DNA from: Acidimicrobiia bacterium
Lineage (GTDB): Bacteria > Actinomycetota > Acidimicrobiia > Acidimicrobiales > Aldehydirespiratoraceae
DNA length: 64,000 nt
Direction: 5' to 3'
Assembly (NCBI GenBank): GCA_022828135.1
Contig: JAJEJB010000018.1
Location: forward strand, 21,538-85,537
This document shows positions 39,639 to 48,062 of this stretch, in pieces (within the stretch, counting starts at the first letter, position 1; every line of letters begins with the position of its first letter). The notes beneath the pieces are model-generated. The model was not told the origin of the DNA. It did no database searches and worked only from the letters and a program-made list of their open reading frames with translations. Position numbers and translations under genes: made by a program.

Positions 39639-39649
39639 CTTCCGGTTCC

Positions 39650-40372
39650 ATGTGCGGGCGTTACGTGTCGGCCACCCCGCCCGACGAGTTGGCCAACTAC
39701 TTCGGTGCCGCGGCCCCGCCCCCCGACCTGACTCTTGCGCCCAACCACAACGTCGCGCCGACGCAGACCGTCTACGCCGTGCGGGAGCGGGACGGGGCCC
39801 GCAGCCTCGACGCACTGCACTGGGGGCTGGTGCCGTTCTGGGCCAAGGACCCCAAGATCGGCAACCGGATGATCAACGCCCGGGCCGAGACGGTGGCCAC
39901 CAAGAACGCCTTCAGGGTGGCCCTCACCCGCCGGCGCTGCATCATCCCGGCCGACGGCTTCTACGAATGGCGCCGCCTGGAGGGCTCCAAGCACAAGCAG
40001 CCCATGTTCATCAGCCGTCCCGACGGCGAGCCCTTCGCCTTCGCGGGCCTGTGGGAGCAGTGGCGCGACAAGGACAACCCCGACGACGACGGCGATCCCT
40101 TCGAGCTGCACTCGTGCACCATCATCACCTGCGAGGCCAACGAGGCCATGGCCAAGGTGCACGACCGGATGCCGGTAGTGCTGCCACCCAGCGCCTGGGA
40201 TCTATGGCTGGACCCCGCCATCAGCGACGCCGAGGCCGCCACCAGCCTGCTCGTTCCCGCGCCGCCGAGCCTGATCCGGATGCATCCGGTGTCGACCGAG
40301 GTGAACAGCGCCCGCAACAACGGCGCCCACCTCATCGAGCCGTCCGAACCGCTCGACATCTTCAGCAGCTGA
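39650..40372 (+). CDS. SRAP-domain protein (abasic-site DNA-protein crosslink, YedK/HMCES-like)
   Basis: A 240-residue SRAP protein. The catalytic Cys2 directly follows the initiator Met (MCGRYVS). Family motifs: NHNVAPTQTVYAVRE, HWGLVPFWAKD, INARAETVATKNAFR, CIIPADGFYEW (Glu), and HDRMPVVLPP (His). YedK and HMCES use Cys2 to form a stable thiazolidine with abasic sites in single-stranded DNA and protect them. Its stop overlaps the 3' end of the convergent HIT gene by 11 bases. Confidence 0.95.
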   Translation: MCGRYVSATPPDELANYFGAAAPPPDLTLAPNHNVAPTQTVYAVRERDGARSLDALHWGLVPFWAKDPKIGNRMINARAETVATKNAFRVALTRRRCIIPADGFYEWRRLEGSKHKQPMFISRPDGEPFAFAGLWEQWRDKDNPDDDGDPFELHSCTIITCEANEAMAKVHDRMPVVLPPSAWDLWLDPAISDAEAATSLLVPAPPSLIRMHPVSTEVNSARNNGAHLIEPSEPLDIFSS

Positions 40373-40766
40373 TCAGGTGCTCCTGCAGCGAGGCGGCGAC
40401 CGCGTCCAGGTCGTCGGGGTCGGGGCTGGTGTCGGCGTTCGAGAAGTCGAGATGGGCCATGGTCGAGATGGGCACGACGTGGACGTGCACGTGGGGCACC
40501 TCGAAACCGGCGATCATCAGCCCCACCCGGTCCGGGGCGAGCCCGGCGGCCTGCTGGGCTTCAGCCACGCGGTGGGCCACCGCCATCAGATGGGCCACAG
40601 TGTCGCCGTCCAGGTCCACCCAATGGTCGACCTCCGCTCTGGGCACCACCAGCACGTGGCCTCGGTTGAGGGGCCGCACGTCCATGAACGCAACGCAGGT
40701 GTCGTCGCGCCAGACGAACCGGCCGGGTATCTCTCCGTCGATGATCCGGGTGAAGATTGAGGGCAT
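40362..40766 (-). CDS. HIT-family nucleotide hydrolase/transferase
   Basis: A 134-residue histidine triad protein of the HINT/Fhit type. The triad is HVHVHVVP at about residues 92-99, with the upstream NRGHVLVVPRAEVDH strand. These enzymes cleave phosphoramidates or diadenosine polyphosphates. Length fits. It is convergent with and overlaps the SRAP gene, and divergent from the phosphatidyltransferase gene (24-base gap). Confidence 0.94.
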   Translation of the reverse strand: MPSIFTRIIDGEIPGRFVWRDDTCVAFMDVRPLNRGHVLVVPRAEVDHWVDLDGDTVAHLMAVAHRVAEAQQAAGLAPDRVGLMIAGFEVPHVHVHVVPISTMAHLDFSNADTSPDPDDLDAVAASLQEHLISC

Positions 40767-40790
40767 CCCCTGATCGTAGGCTGAAGACCC

Positions 40791-41393
40791 ATGGCCGAAC
40801 CGAGCACCGGCGAGGACCGGATCCTCACCGTCCCCAACCTGATCTCGGCGGCCCGGCTGGCCTGCATCCCCTGGTTCCTGTGGCTGCTGTTCAGCTCCGG
40901 GGACCGCTGGGGGGCGGCGCTGCTGTGGGGAGCGCTCGGCGCCACCGACTGGGTGGACGGCTGGTGGGCCCGCCGCTTCAACTCGGTCAGCAAGGTCGGC
41001 AAGATGCTCGACCCGATCACCGACCGGGCTGTGCTGCTGGTCGGAGTCTTCGCGGTGGGCATAGACGGCTCGGTGCCGTGGTGGCTGGTGATCCTCACCC
41101 TGGCCCGGGAGGGGATCGTCGCGGTCGTCGGGCTGGTGCTGCTGTCGTTGGGGGCCAAGCCGATCGACGTGACCTGGTGGGGCAAGTGCGCAACCTTCGG
41201 CCTGTACTTCTGCTTCCCGCTGCTGCTGGCCGGCGCCTCCGACATCGCAGTGGCCGACGGCTTCAGGGTCGCGGGCTGGGTGTGCGCGGTTCCCTCGCTC
41301 GTCTACAGCTACCTGTCCGCAGTCCAGTACATACCGCTGGGCCGCGAGTCGCTGCGCCAGGGACGGGCCGAACGGGAGGAGCAGGCCTCGTGA
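40791..41393 (+). CDS. CDP-alcohol phosphatidyltransferase (PgsA-like)
   Basis: A 200-residue integral membrane enzyme with about 5-6 helices. The family's metal and substrate motif D-x2-DG-x2-AR-x8-G-x3-D-x3-D is intact: TDWVDGWWARRFNSVSKVGK followed by MLDPITD. It joins a CDP-diacylglycerol-type lipid to a polar alcohol; the NLISAARL opening and overall style resemble phosphatidylglycerophosphate synthase, though cardiolipin or inositol-phosphate synthases are possible. Its stop overlaps the start of the LLM gene (GTGA). Confidence 0.88.
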   Translation: MAEPSTGEDRILTVPNLISAARLACIPWFLWLLFSSGDRWGAALLWGALGATDWVDGWWARRFNSVSKVGKMLDPITDRAVLLVGVFAVGIDGSVPWWLVILTLAREGIVAVVGLVLLSLGAKPIDVTWWGKCATFGLYFCFPLLLAGASDIAVADGFRVAGWVCAVPSLVYSYLSAVQYIPLGRESLRQGRAEREEQAS

Positions 41394-42316
41394 GTGTCCC
41401 CTGGGGTGTCTGGTTCGAGCCGACCCAGCCGGTTCGCCGCCTGGTCGAGCTGGCCCGCCTGGGCGAGTCGCTGGGAGCCGAGATGTGCTTCGTGGCCGAC
41501 GAGGGCACCGAACGCGACGTGTATGTCGCGCTGACGGCCATCGTCGAAGGCACCGGCCTCACCGTCGCCCCGGCCATCACCAACCCTTTCAGCCGCCATC
41601 CGGTGGCCACCGCGGCGGCCATCGCCACCCTCGCCGAACTGGCACCGGGCCGGGTGATGCACGGCCTGGGCGTGGGTGGCAGCCGGGTCCTCCAGCCGCT
41701 CGGGATGGAACCGGAGCGTCCCTTCACCGCGCTGCGCGAGACGTTCGAGCTCAACCGGCGCCTGCTGGCGGGCGAGACGGTGGGGGAGGCGTCCCTTCCG
41801 TGGTTCCGTCCAGACGAGCCGATGCCCATCGCAGTGGCCGGTAGGGGGCCCAGGGTGCAGCGCCTCGCGGCCGAGCATTCCGACTGCGTGATCCTGTCGG
41901 CCGCACCCCCGGCGCAACTCCCAGCCGCCGCAGAACGGATCAGAAGCTCGGGTTCCGCCCAGATCGCCTGGTCGGCCTACCTGGCCTACAGCGACACCGA
42001 GCGGCGCCGGGTGCTGCCCCACTTCTCCTACATGGCGGTCGACGCGCCCGCCGAGGTGAGGGCCGCCGACGGCCTCGACGATGCCACCACCGCCGAGGTC
42101 CGCCGCCTGATGCTGGCCGGACGCATGCACGAGGCGGCCGAACTGCTGCCCGACGCCCTAGTGGACCGCTACGGCGTGGCCGGCACCCCAGCCGAAGTCT
42201 CAGCCCAGATCGGCGAACTCCGAGACTGCTTCGACATCTTCATGCTCCCCATGAACGAAGAAGCCACCTCAGCCGACCACATCCAAGCCAGCGCCAAAAT
42301 CCTCAACAACGCCTAG
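41390..42316 (+). CDS. LLM-class (F420/FMN-dependent) oxidoreductase
   Basis: A 308-residue luciferase-like TIM-barrel protein: VPWGVWFEPTQPVRRLVELARLGESLGAEMCFVADE, then VAPAITNPFSRHPVATAAAIATLAELAPGRVMHGLGVGG, IAVAGRGPRVQRLAAEHSDCVIL. In actinomycetes such proteins commonly use coenzyme F420. The GTG start at 41390 overlaps the phosphatidyltransferase stop by 4 bases, so the genes are coupled although a functional link is not obvious. The 145-base gap downstream contains one hairpin. Confidence 0.87.
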   Translation: MSVPWGVWFEPTQPVRRLVELARLGESLGAEMCFVADEGTERDVYVALTAIVEGTGLTVAPAITNPFSRHPVATAAAIATLAELAPGRVMHGLGVGGSRVLQPLGMEPERPFTALRETFELNRRLLAGETVGEASLPWFRPDEPMPIAVAGRGPRVQRLAAEHSDCVILSAAPPAQLPAAAERIRSSGSAQIAWSAYLAYSDTERRRVLPHFSYMAVDAPAEVRAADGLDDATTAEVRRLMLAGRMHEAAELLPDALVDRYGVAGTPAEVSAQIGELRDCFDIFMLPMNEEATSADHIQASAKILNNA

Positions 42317-42390
42317 TCCGTGTAGCAACGCCTGCTCCGAGCGGTGAGGGCGCGTCCCAAGAGGCCGGGGGTGGCGACGGGTCCGGGCGT

Positions 42391-42416
42391 CCGACAATGG
42401 GGCGAAGCCCCGTCGG
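42391..42416 (+). terminator. hairpin after the LLM gene, possible terminator
   Basis: CCGAC-aat-GGGGC-gaa-GCCCC-GTCGG folds as a bulged 10-bp stem, 75 bases after the LLM gene stop. There is no following T-run, so an intrinsic terminator is uncertain. The rest of 42317-42461 shows no gene. Confidence 0.4.
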
Positions 42417-42461
42417 CCGCACGGAGCCCGGCGACAGGACCCGCCGGCCGGGACAGCCTCT

Positions 42462-43040
42462 CTAGGACTGCGGAATGGCCGAGTAAGCAGGAAAGTCAGG
42501 GTCCACCACGGAGTGGATCCCCAGCCCCATCGCCACCCGGTTCACGTAGTTGAGGTGAGCGCACTGGGAGTTGGCGTCCACGATGTCGAGGTCGTCGAAC
42601 CCCGCGGCTCGCAGCTCCTCGACATCGGCCTCGGTCACCGAGGCGGGGGAGCGGGTGAGCTTCACCGCGTAGCGCACCATCGCCTCATCGGCCGGCGACA
42701 GGCCCAGCGACTCGAAGCAGTCCGGGTCGGCGGCCAGCTTGGCGATGGCCTCGTCGTCGAGCCCGGTCTGGCGCAGCTTGATCGTGACCTGGCTCATGCA
42801 GTGCACCGTGCCGTTGATGGCCGAGGTCACGAAGCTGATCAGGCTGCGCTGATGGGGCGTCAACCGCGACGGGCACTTCTCGGTGGCCGCGTACAGGTCC
42901 AGGCGGGCCGCCACCAGCGCGGGGTGAAGCGAACCGGCCATGGTCATCTCGGTGGGCTCGCCGAGCGCTCGGGCCTGACGGTCGTAGTGGGCCCTCAACT
43001 CGCCCTCAGCCTCGTCGTATGGAATCGTGGAGATCCACAT
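42462..43040 (-). CDS. carboxymuconolactone decarboxylase (CMD)/AhpD-like protein
   Basis: A 192-residue alpha-helical protein of the CMD/peroxidase-related group: LTPHQRSLISFVTSAINGTVHCMSQVTIKLRQTGLDDEAIAKL is the core helical hairpin. AhpD-type peroxidases have CxxC-x3-H there; here it is HCMSQVTIK with a single Cys, so thiol peroxidase activity is doubtful. It could be a CMD-fold enzyme or binding protein. It starts divergently to the second LLM gene, about 35 bases away. Confidence 0.82.
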   Translation of the reverse strand: MWISTIPYDEAEGELRAHYDRQARALGEPTEMTMAGSLHPALVAARLDLYAATEKCPSRLTPHQRSLISFVTSAINGTVHCMSQVTIKLRQTGLDDEAIAKLAADPDCFESLGLSPADEAMVRYAVKLTRSPASVTEADVEELRAAGFDDLDIVDANSQCAHLNYVNRVAMGLGIHSVVDPDFPAYSAIPQS

Positions 43041-43075
43041 TCGCAGCTCCTGTCGCCGTGACGATCGCGAGGAAA

Positions 43076-44092
43076 ATGAACGGGTTCCGAGGCCTTGGCC
43101 TTTCGCTGTCCAACGAGGATCCCGTAGCCGACACGCTAGCCGTGGTGGCCGCGGCGGACCGCCTCGGCTTCGAGGAGGTGTCGCTGCCCGAGAGCCGGCT
43201 GTTCAACTCGGTGATGCCGGTGGCGGCCGCGGCGCTGCACTCCACGCAGCGAGTCACCGTGCGCATCGGGGTGGCCAACCCTGTGTTCCGCAACCCGGTT
43301 CTGCTGGCGCTCGAGGCGGCCACTCTGGCCGACATCGGGCCGGGCCGGCTGCGCTACGGGCTGGGCGCAGCCGAATGGACGGTCCGACGCTTCGGCATGG
43401 ACCCGCCCGGCTGGCGTCCCCTCACCAACACGGTCGAGGCGGTGCGGGCGGTGCGCCGTCTCACCGCCGGCGAGGAGCTGGACTTCGTTCCGACGACGTT
43501 CTCGGTGGCACCGGGCCTGCGTCTGGACCGGCCGGCGCCGGTGCCTGTTCCGGTGGATGTGGGCGCGGTCAGCCGGCGGATGATGGAGGTCTCGGGCGAG
43601 TTCGCCGACGGCGTCCAGCTCGGCGCCATAACCAGCGTCGGCTACACCCGGTGGGCCCGTGAGCGGCTCGCCGCCGGCGCGGCGCGGGCCGGTCGCAACG
43701 TGGACGACCTGCTGCTGAGCGCCAACGTGCTCACCAGCGTCGGCCCGGACCGGCGCGAGGCCCGCAACGCGGTCAAGGAAGTGCTGGCCTACTACCTGGC
43801 CCGGGTCGAGGGCGTGGTGGTCGATGAGGCCGGTGCCGACCCCGAGGCGGTGGCTGCGGTCCGGGCCGCGGTTGCTAAGGGCGGCGAGCAGGCCGGGGCG
43901 GCGGTCCTCAGCGACAGCCTGGTGGACGTCTTCGGCGTGGCCGGCACTCCCGACGATGTGATCGAGAGCCTTGAGCCGTTCGCCGAAGCCGGCCTCGACC
44001 TGCCCCTGGCCTGGTACACCTTCGGACCCGACCGTGACGCCGGGATACGCCTGCTGGCCGAACAGGTCCGCCCCGCTTTCGTCAAGACGTGA
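43076..44092 (+). CDS. LLM-class (F420/FMN-dependent) oxidoreductase
   Basis: A 338-residue luciferase-like protein: GFRGLGLSLSNEDPVADTLAVVAAADRLGFEEVSLPESRLFNS, then VTVRIGVANPVFRNPVLLALEAATLADIGPGRLRYGLG, VDVGAVSRRMMEVSGEFADGVQLG. ATG 43076 follows GAGGA; a GTG at 43058 is an alternative. It is a distinct member from the one at 41390. The neighbouring CMD-like protein starts divergently, so both may share control. Confidence 0.86.
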   Translation: MNGFRGLGLSLSNEDPVADTLAVVAAADRLGFEEVSLPESRLFNSVMPVAAAALHSTQRVTVRIGVANPVFRNPVLLALEAATLADIGPGRLRYGLGAAEWTVRRFGMDPPGWRPLTNTVEAVRAVRRLTAGEELDFVPTTFSVAPGLRLDRPAPVPVPVDVGAVSRRMMEVSGEFADGVQLGAITSVGYTRWARERLAAGAARAGRNVDDLLLSANVLTSVGPDRREARNAVKEVLAYYLARVEGVVVDEAGADPEAVAAVRAAVAKGGEQAGAAVLSDSLVDVFGVAGTPDDVIESLEPFAEAGLDLPLAWYTFGPDRDAGIRLLAEQVRPAFVKT

Positions 44093-44150
44093 TCTCTCAC
44101 GACGGCGACCGGAGATGACGGCAGTGCCCCCATCTGGGAAGCTGGACCGC

Positions 44151-44984
44151 ATGCCCGACGGTCCTCTGGTGTCGACGCAGTGGCTGGCCGAGCACGTCGA
44201 CGACCCCGGTGTGAGGGTCTTGGACTGCCGCTGGTACCTGCGCCCCTTCGACATGCGCAACGGCGACGACGAGTACGCCCGAGCCCACATACCGGGCGCG
44301 GTGCACGCCCGCTGGGACACCGACCTGGCCGATCCCGAGCGGCCCGACCTGTGGATGCTGGCCGGCCCCGACCGCTTCGCCGACGCCATGGCCTCCCGCG
44401 GCATCGGAGACGACACCTTCGTGGTGACCTACGACGACCAGCACGTGACGGTGGCGGCCCGGGTGTGGTGGGCGCTGAGGGTGTACGGCCACACCGGCGT
44501 GGCCGTGCTCGACGGCGGCATCAACAAATGGCAGGCCGAGGGCCGCCCCACCGACCAGACAGCGCCCCGCTACCCGCGAGCGCAGTTCACCCCCCGCTAC
44601 GACCCGAGCCTCTACGCCACCCACCAGGACGTGCTCGCGGCCCTGGGCACGCCGACACGCCTGGTGGACGGGCGCATGGCCGGAGCCCGCGAGGCCGACG
44701 GCGGAGCCATCCCCGGCAGCATCACCGCGCCCGGCATCGAATTCACCGGCACCGACGGCACCTGGGCGGAGCCCGAGGAGGCCCGCCGGCGCCTCGCCGC
44801 AGCCGGCGCCTACGCCCCCGAGCCCACCATCGCCTACTGCCGCGGCGGGGTCGGGGCCTGTGGAACCGCTCTGGCCTACGCCATCGCCGGTCACGACGAC
44901 GTAGCCGTCTACGACGGGTCCTGGACCGAGTGGATCACCGACCCCGAGGCGCCCCGAGCCATGGACGGAGCGCCCGCGGGCTAG
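44151..44984 (+). CDS. thiosulfate/3-mercaptopyruvate sulfurtransferase (rhodanese)
   Basis: A 277-residue tandem rhodanese. The first domain (VSTQWLAEHVDDPGVRVLDCRWYLRP) is structural; the second has the active-site loop YCRGGVGACG with catalytic Cys230. It moves sulphur from thiosulfate or mercaptopyruvate to an acceptor such as cyanide or thioredoxin. An alternative ATG at 44115 would add 12 residues. Six-residue loop length (CRGGVG) is typical of sulfurtransferases rather than phosphatases. It is followed 22 bases later by the aldehyde dehydrogenase. Confidence 0.9.
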   Translation: MPDGPLVSTQWLAEHVDDPGVRVLDCRWYLRPFDMRNGDDEYARAHIPGAVHARWDTDLADPERPDLWMLAGPDRFADAMASRGIGDDTFVVTYDDQHVTVAARVWWALRVYGHTGVAVLDGGINKWQAEGRPTDQTAPRYPRAQFTPRYDPSLYATHQDVLAALGTPTRLVDGRMAGAREADGGAIPGSITAPGIEFTGTDGTWAEPEEARRRLAAAGAYAPEPTIAYCRGGVGACGTALAYAIAGHDDVAVYDGSWTEWITDPEAPRAMDGAPAG

Positions 44985-45006
44985 CCGGCCACGGCAGAAT
45001 GGGCCG

Positions 45007-46476
45007 GTGACAGAACACAACGACTCGCACCCGGACCCCGACACGGCGGCCGCGCCGGACTCGTCATATCTCCGCGGTGAATGGGGCGGCCGCGGCCCGC
45101 GTCTCGCAGTGGTCAACCCGGCGGACGGCTCGACGGCCGCCTCCGTCGCAACGGTCACGCCCACCGAGGTAGCCGAGACCCTCGACGCGGCGGCCAGCGC
45201 TCTCCAGTCCTGGCGCAACACCGACCCGTGGGCCCGCTCGCAGCACTTGCGGGATGCGGCCGCCTACATCCGCGACCATCTCGCCGCCATCGCGGCGTCG
45301 GTGACCGCCGAGCAGGGCAAGCCGCTGGCCCAGGCCGAGGGCGAGGTCGCGGGGGCGGCCGACCAGTTCGACTGGTGCGCCGACGAGGCCCGCCGCATCT
45401 ACGGACGGGTGATCCCGGCCCGGGGCGCGGGCCGGCGCCTGCTGGTGCAGCGCGAGCCGGTGGGAGTGGTGGGAGCGTTCGCTCCGTCGAACTTCCCGGC
45501 CCTGCTGCCGGCCCGCAAGATCGCGGCGGCCACCGCGGCCGGCTGCACGATCATCGTCAAGCCGGCCGAGGAGACGCCCACCGCGGCCCTGTGGCTGGCC
45601 AAGGCCGCCGAGGCCGCCGGCATCCCGGCCGGGGTCGTCAACGTGCTGGTGGGCGACCCGGCGATGATCTCGGAGATGATCCTCGGCGACTCCCGGGTGC
45701 GCAAGGTGACCCTCACCGGCTCGGTTCCGTTGGGCAGCCACATCATGGAGGAGGCGTCCAAGCAACTGAAGTCGGTGTCGCTGGAGCTGGGGGGCCACTC
45801 GCCGGTGATCGTGCTGGACGACGCCGACCCCGAGTGGGCCGGCAAGGCCGCGGCGAGGGGCAAGTTCCGCAACGCCGGGCAAGTGTGCATATCTCCCAGC
45901 CGGTTCCTGGTGCCGACGGCGTTGCACGACCGGTTCGTGGCCAGCTTCGTGGCCGCCACCGAGGCGTTGGCCATGGGCCCCGGCGACGACCTGTCCTGCG
46001 ACATCGGTCCCTTGCAGAACGAGCGGCGCCTTCAGGCCATGGAGCAGCTGGTGGCCTCCGCGGTGAGCGACGGAGCGGTCGTCGAGTCCGGGGGCCGGAG
46101 GATCGAACGGGACGCCGGCTGGTGGTTCGAGCCCACCGTGCTCACCAACGTGGACCTCGGCACCGAGGTCATGGTGGCCGAGCCGTTCGGGCCGATCGCA
46201 CCGATCCGCGCCTACGACGACCTCGACGATGCGGTGCGCATCGCCAATGATACCGACTTCGGGCTGGCCGGCTTCGTGCTGGGCGGGTCGTTACAGCGGT
46301 GTCTCGACGTGGCCGACCGCCTCGAGGTGGGCATGGTCGGCATCAACGACTTCGCCATCGCGCTGGCCGAGGCGCCCTTCGGCGGGATCAAGCACAGCGG
46401 CTTCGGCCGTGAGGGCGGCGCCGAGGGCGTGGCCGAGTTCACCGTCGTCAAGTACATCAACGTCGCGCCTGCATGA
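45007..46476 (+). CDS. aldehyde dehydrogenase, succinate-semialdehyde dehydrogenase-like
   Basis: A 489-residue NAD(P) aldehyde dehydrogenase. GAFAPSNFPALLPARKIAAA, KPAEETPTAALWLAKAAEAAG, LELGGHSPVIVLDDAD (Glu base) and RNAGQVCISPSRF (catalytic Cys) are all present, and the end GFGREGGAEGVAEFTVVKYIN is typical. The style is of succinate-semialdehyde or glycolaldehyde-type dehydrogenases. It sits just before the first ABC importer, with 131 bases between, and may oxidise an aldehyde arising from the imported compound, but this is only positional. Confidence 0.9.
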   Translation: MTEHNDSHPDPDTAAAPDSSYLRGEWGGRGPRLAVVNPADGSTAASVATVTPTEVAETLDAAASALQSWRNTDPWARSQHLRDAAAYIRDHLAAIAASVTAEQGKPLAQAEGEVAGAADQFDWCADEARRIYGRVIPARGAGRRLLVQREPVGVVGAFAPSNFPALLPARKIAAATAAGCTIIVKPAEETPTAALWLAKAAEAAGIPAGVVNVLVGDPAMISEMILGDSRVRKVTLTGSVPLGSHIMEEASKQLKSVSLELGGHSPVIVLDDADPEWAGKAAARGKFRNAGQVCISPSRFLVPTALHDRFVASFVAATEALAMGPGDDLSCDIGPLQNERRLQAMEQLVASAVSDGAVVESGGRRIERDAGWWFEPTVLTNVDLGTEVMVAEPFGPIAPIRAYDDLDDAVRIANDTDFGLAGFVLGGSLQRCLDVADRLEVGMVGINDFAIALAEAPFGGIKHSGFGREGGAEGVAEFTVVKYINVAPA

Positions 46477-46527
46477 CCTCCGGCGGCATCCACCTGACAT
46501 ACTTCGGTTGATCATCTCGCAACAGCA

Positions 46528-46555
46528 TTGACTATTTGGCACCGCTTGCTAAAGT
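46528..46555 (+). promoter_or_regulatory. candidate promoter for the first ABC transporter operon
   Basis: TTGACT (46528-46533) and TAAAGT (46550-46555), 16 bases apart, lie 53 bases before the binding-protein start. The region is AT-richer than its flanks. Confidence 0.5.
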
Positions 46556-46607
46556 CCGGTCCAGCGCGGGGGAGGCCGCGCCTGGACCGATTCCAAGAGG
46601 GGAACAC

Positions 46608-47882
46608 ATGACCAGACTCACCAAGATTCGACGTAGCTACGCGCTCGCTCTCATCGCGATAGTCGCCCTCGTGGCTGCCGCGTGCAGCGGCACCAGCGAG
46701 GACCCAGGCGCCGGCCAAGTCGAAGTCGCCCACTACTACGGATCCGACCTCGGCCAGCAGGGGATCCTCGACGTCAACGCCACGTTCGAGGCCGGCGAGG
46801 CCGTCGTCAGCCCCATCGAGCACGAGGCGTTCAAGGACCAGATCCTCGTCGCCCTGGCCGGCGGCGAGCCGCCCGACGTGTTCTCCTACTGGGCCGGGGC
46901 CCGGACCCAGTCCGTGTTCGAGAACGGTCATCTCCAGCCGATCACCCAGGTCTTTGACAACGCCGACGTCTGGAACAACTTCCCGCAGGCCCTGGTCGAC
47001 GCCGGGATCCACGGCGGCGAGCCCCACCTGCTGCCGTTCGGGTTCCACTACGTGGCCTTCTTCTACAACCCCCATGTGATGGAGGCGGCCGGGGTCACCC
47101 AGATGCCCACCAACGGCGCCGAGTTCATCGCCGCGGCCCAGCAGATCGCCGCCAGCGGCGTCAAGCCCATCGCTCTGGGCTCCATGAACCGCTGGCCGGC
47201 CCAGTTCTGGTTCGACTTCCTCATCCTGCGCACGGCCGGGCCGGACTACCGGGCCAAGCTGATGTCGGGCGAGGCGTCGTACACCGATCCCGAGGTCGTC
47301 GGAGCGATGGAGCTCTGGAAGGAACTCGCCGACGCGGGCTTCTTCGTCGACGATGCCAACGCCTACACCTGGACCGACGCCGCCGACCAGGTCGCCAACG
47401 GCGAAGCGGCCATGACCCTCATGGGCACATGGATCACCGGCTACTGGAACGGCATCGGCCTCGAACCCGTCGCCGACTACGACTTCTTCAACTTCCCGGT
47501 GCTGGATCCCGCCATCGAGAACGCCGCGCTGGGACCGATCGACGGATGGGCCCTGTCGGCCGACGCAGCCAACGCCGAGGGCGCCATGCTGCTGCTGGAG
47601 CACTACGCCGACCCCGGCAACCAGCTCACCTGGGCACTGGAGCAGGGGGCGCTGCCGCCGAACTCCAACGCCGACACCACGCAGCTCAACCCGGTCATGG
47701 CCAAGGCGCTGGTGGAAGTGGGCAAGGCCGACTCCTACTCGTTCAACTACGACCTGGCCACACCTCCACCCGTGGCCGAGGTCGGTCTGGACATGTTCCA
47801 GGCCTTCATGGACGACCCGTCGGGCTACGCCGACCTCCTGTCGAGCGCCCAGTCGGACGCCCAGGCCGCTTTCGCGGGCTAG
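46608..47882 (+). CDS. ABC carbohydrate transporter substrate-binding lipoprotein
   Basis: A 424-residue binding protein of the MalE/UgpB cluster. The signal peptide ends in the lipobox LVAAACS, so Cys would be lipid-anchored. The mature part has the usual two-lobe pattern (VEVAHYYGSDLGQQGILDVNATFE, ILVALAGGEPPDVFSYWAG, LPFGFHYVAFFYNP, GEAAMTLMGTWITGYW). ATG 46608 has AAGAGGGGA. The neighbouring glycerol kinase and glycerol-3-phosphate dehydrogenase-like genes suggest glycerol, glycerol-3-phosphate or a glycosyl-glycerol; the ligand is not proven. Confidence 0.92.
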   Translation: MTRLTKIRRSYALALIAIVALVAAACSGTSEDPGAGQVEVAHYYGSDLGQQGILDVNATFEAGEAVVSPIEHEAFKDQILVALAGGEPPDVFSYWAGARTQSVFENGHLQPITQVFDNADVWNNFPQALVDAGIHGGEPHLLPFGFHYVAFFYNPHVMEAAGVTQMPTNGAEFIAAAQQIAASGVKPIALGSMNRWPAQFWFDFLILRTAGPDYRAKLMSGEASYTDPEVVGAMELWKELADAGFFVDDANAYTWTDAADQVANGEAAMTLMGTWITGYWNGIGLEPVADYDFFNFPVLDPAIENAALGPIDGWALSADAANAEGAMLLLEHYADPGNQLTWALEQGALPPNSNADTTQLNPVMAKALVEVGKADSYSFNYDLATPPPVAEVGLDMFQAFMDDPSGYADLLSSAQSDAQAAFAG

Positions 47883-47957
47883 CGCGTCGAGCCGGAGGGC
47901 GCCGGCCGCAACCTGACGGCATCTGGTCGCCCTCCTCACCGGCTCGAACCGGTTCCA

Positions 47958-48001
47958 CCGGCGGTGCCGGACCTCGTCCCCCACGGGTCCGGCACCGCCG
48001 G
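47958..48001 (+). terminator. 16-bp perfect hairpin between binding-protein and permease genes
   Basis: CCGGCGGTGCCGGACC and its exact complement (47986-48001) are separated by a 12-base loop. No T-run follows, so it is probably an intercistronic stabiliser or attenuator that keeps the binding-protein message more abundant than the permease part, common in ABC operons. Confidence 0.7.
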
Positions 48002-48062
48002 CTGCCCCGCCATCCGCGTTCGGTCGATAGTTTCCCGCTAGGCATCGTCTAGGAGACGGCGC

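Noticed and set aside
42391..42416. tRNA or other structured RNA in the gap after the LLM gene
   Set aside because: Only a single bulged hairpin is seen, with no cloverleaf arms, anticodon or CCA-like end.
47958..48001. Intrinsic terminator ending the first ABC operon
   Set aside because: No T-run follows and the permease genes continue in the same direction, so an intercistronic stabiliser is more likely.
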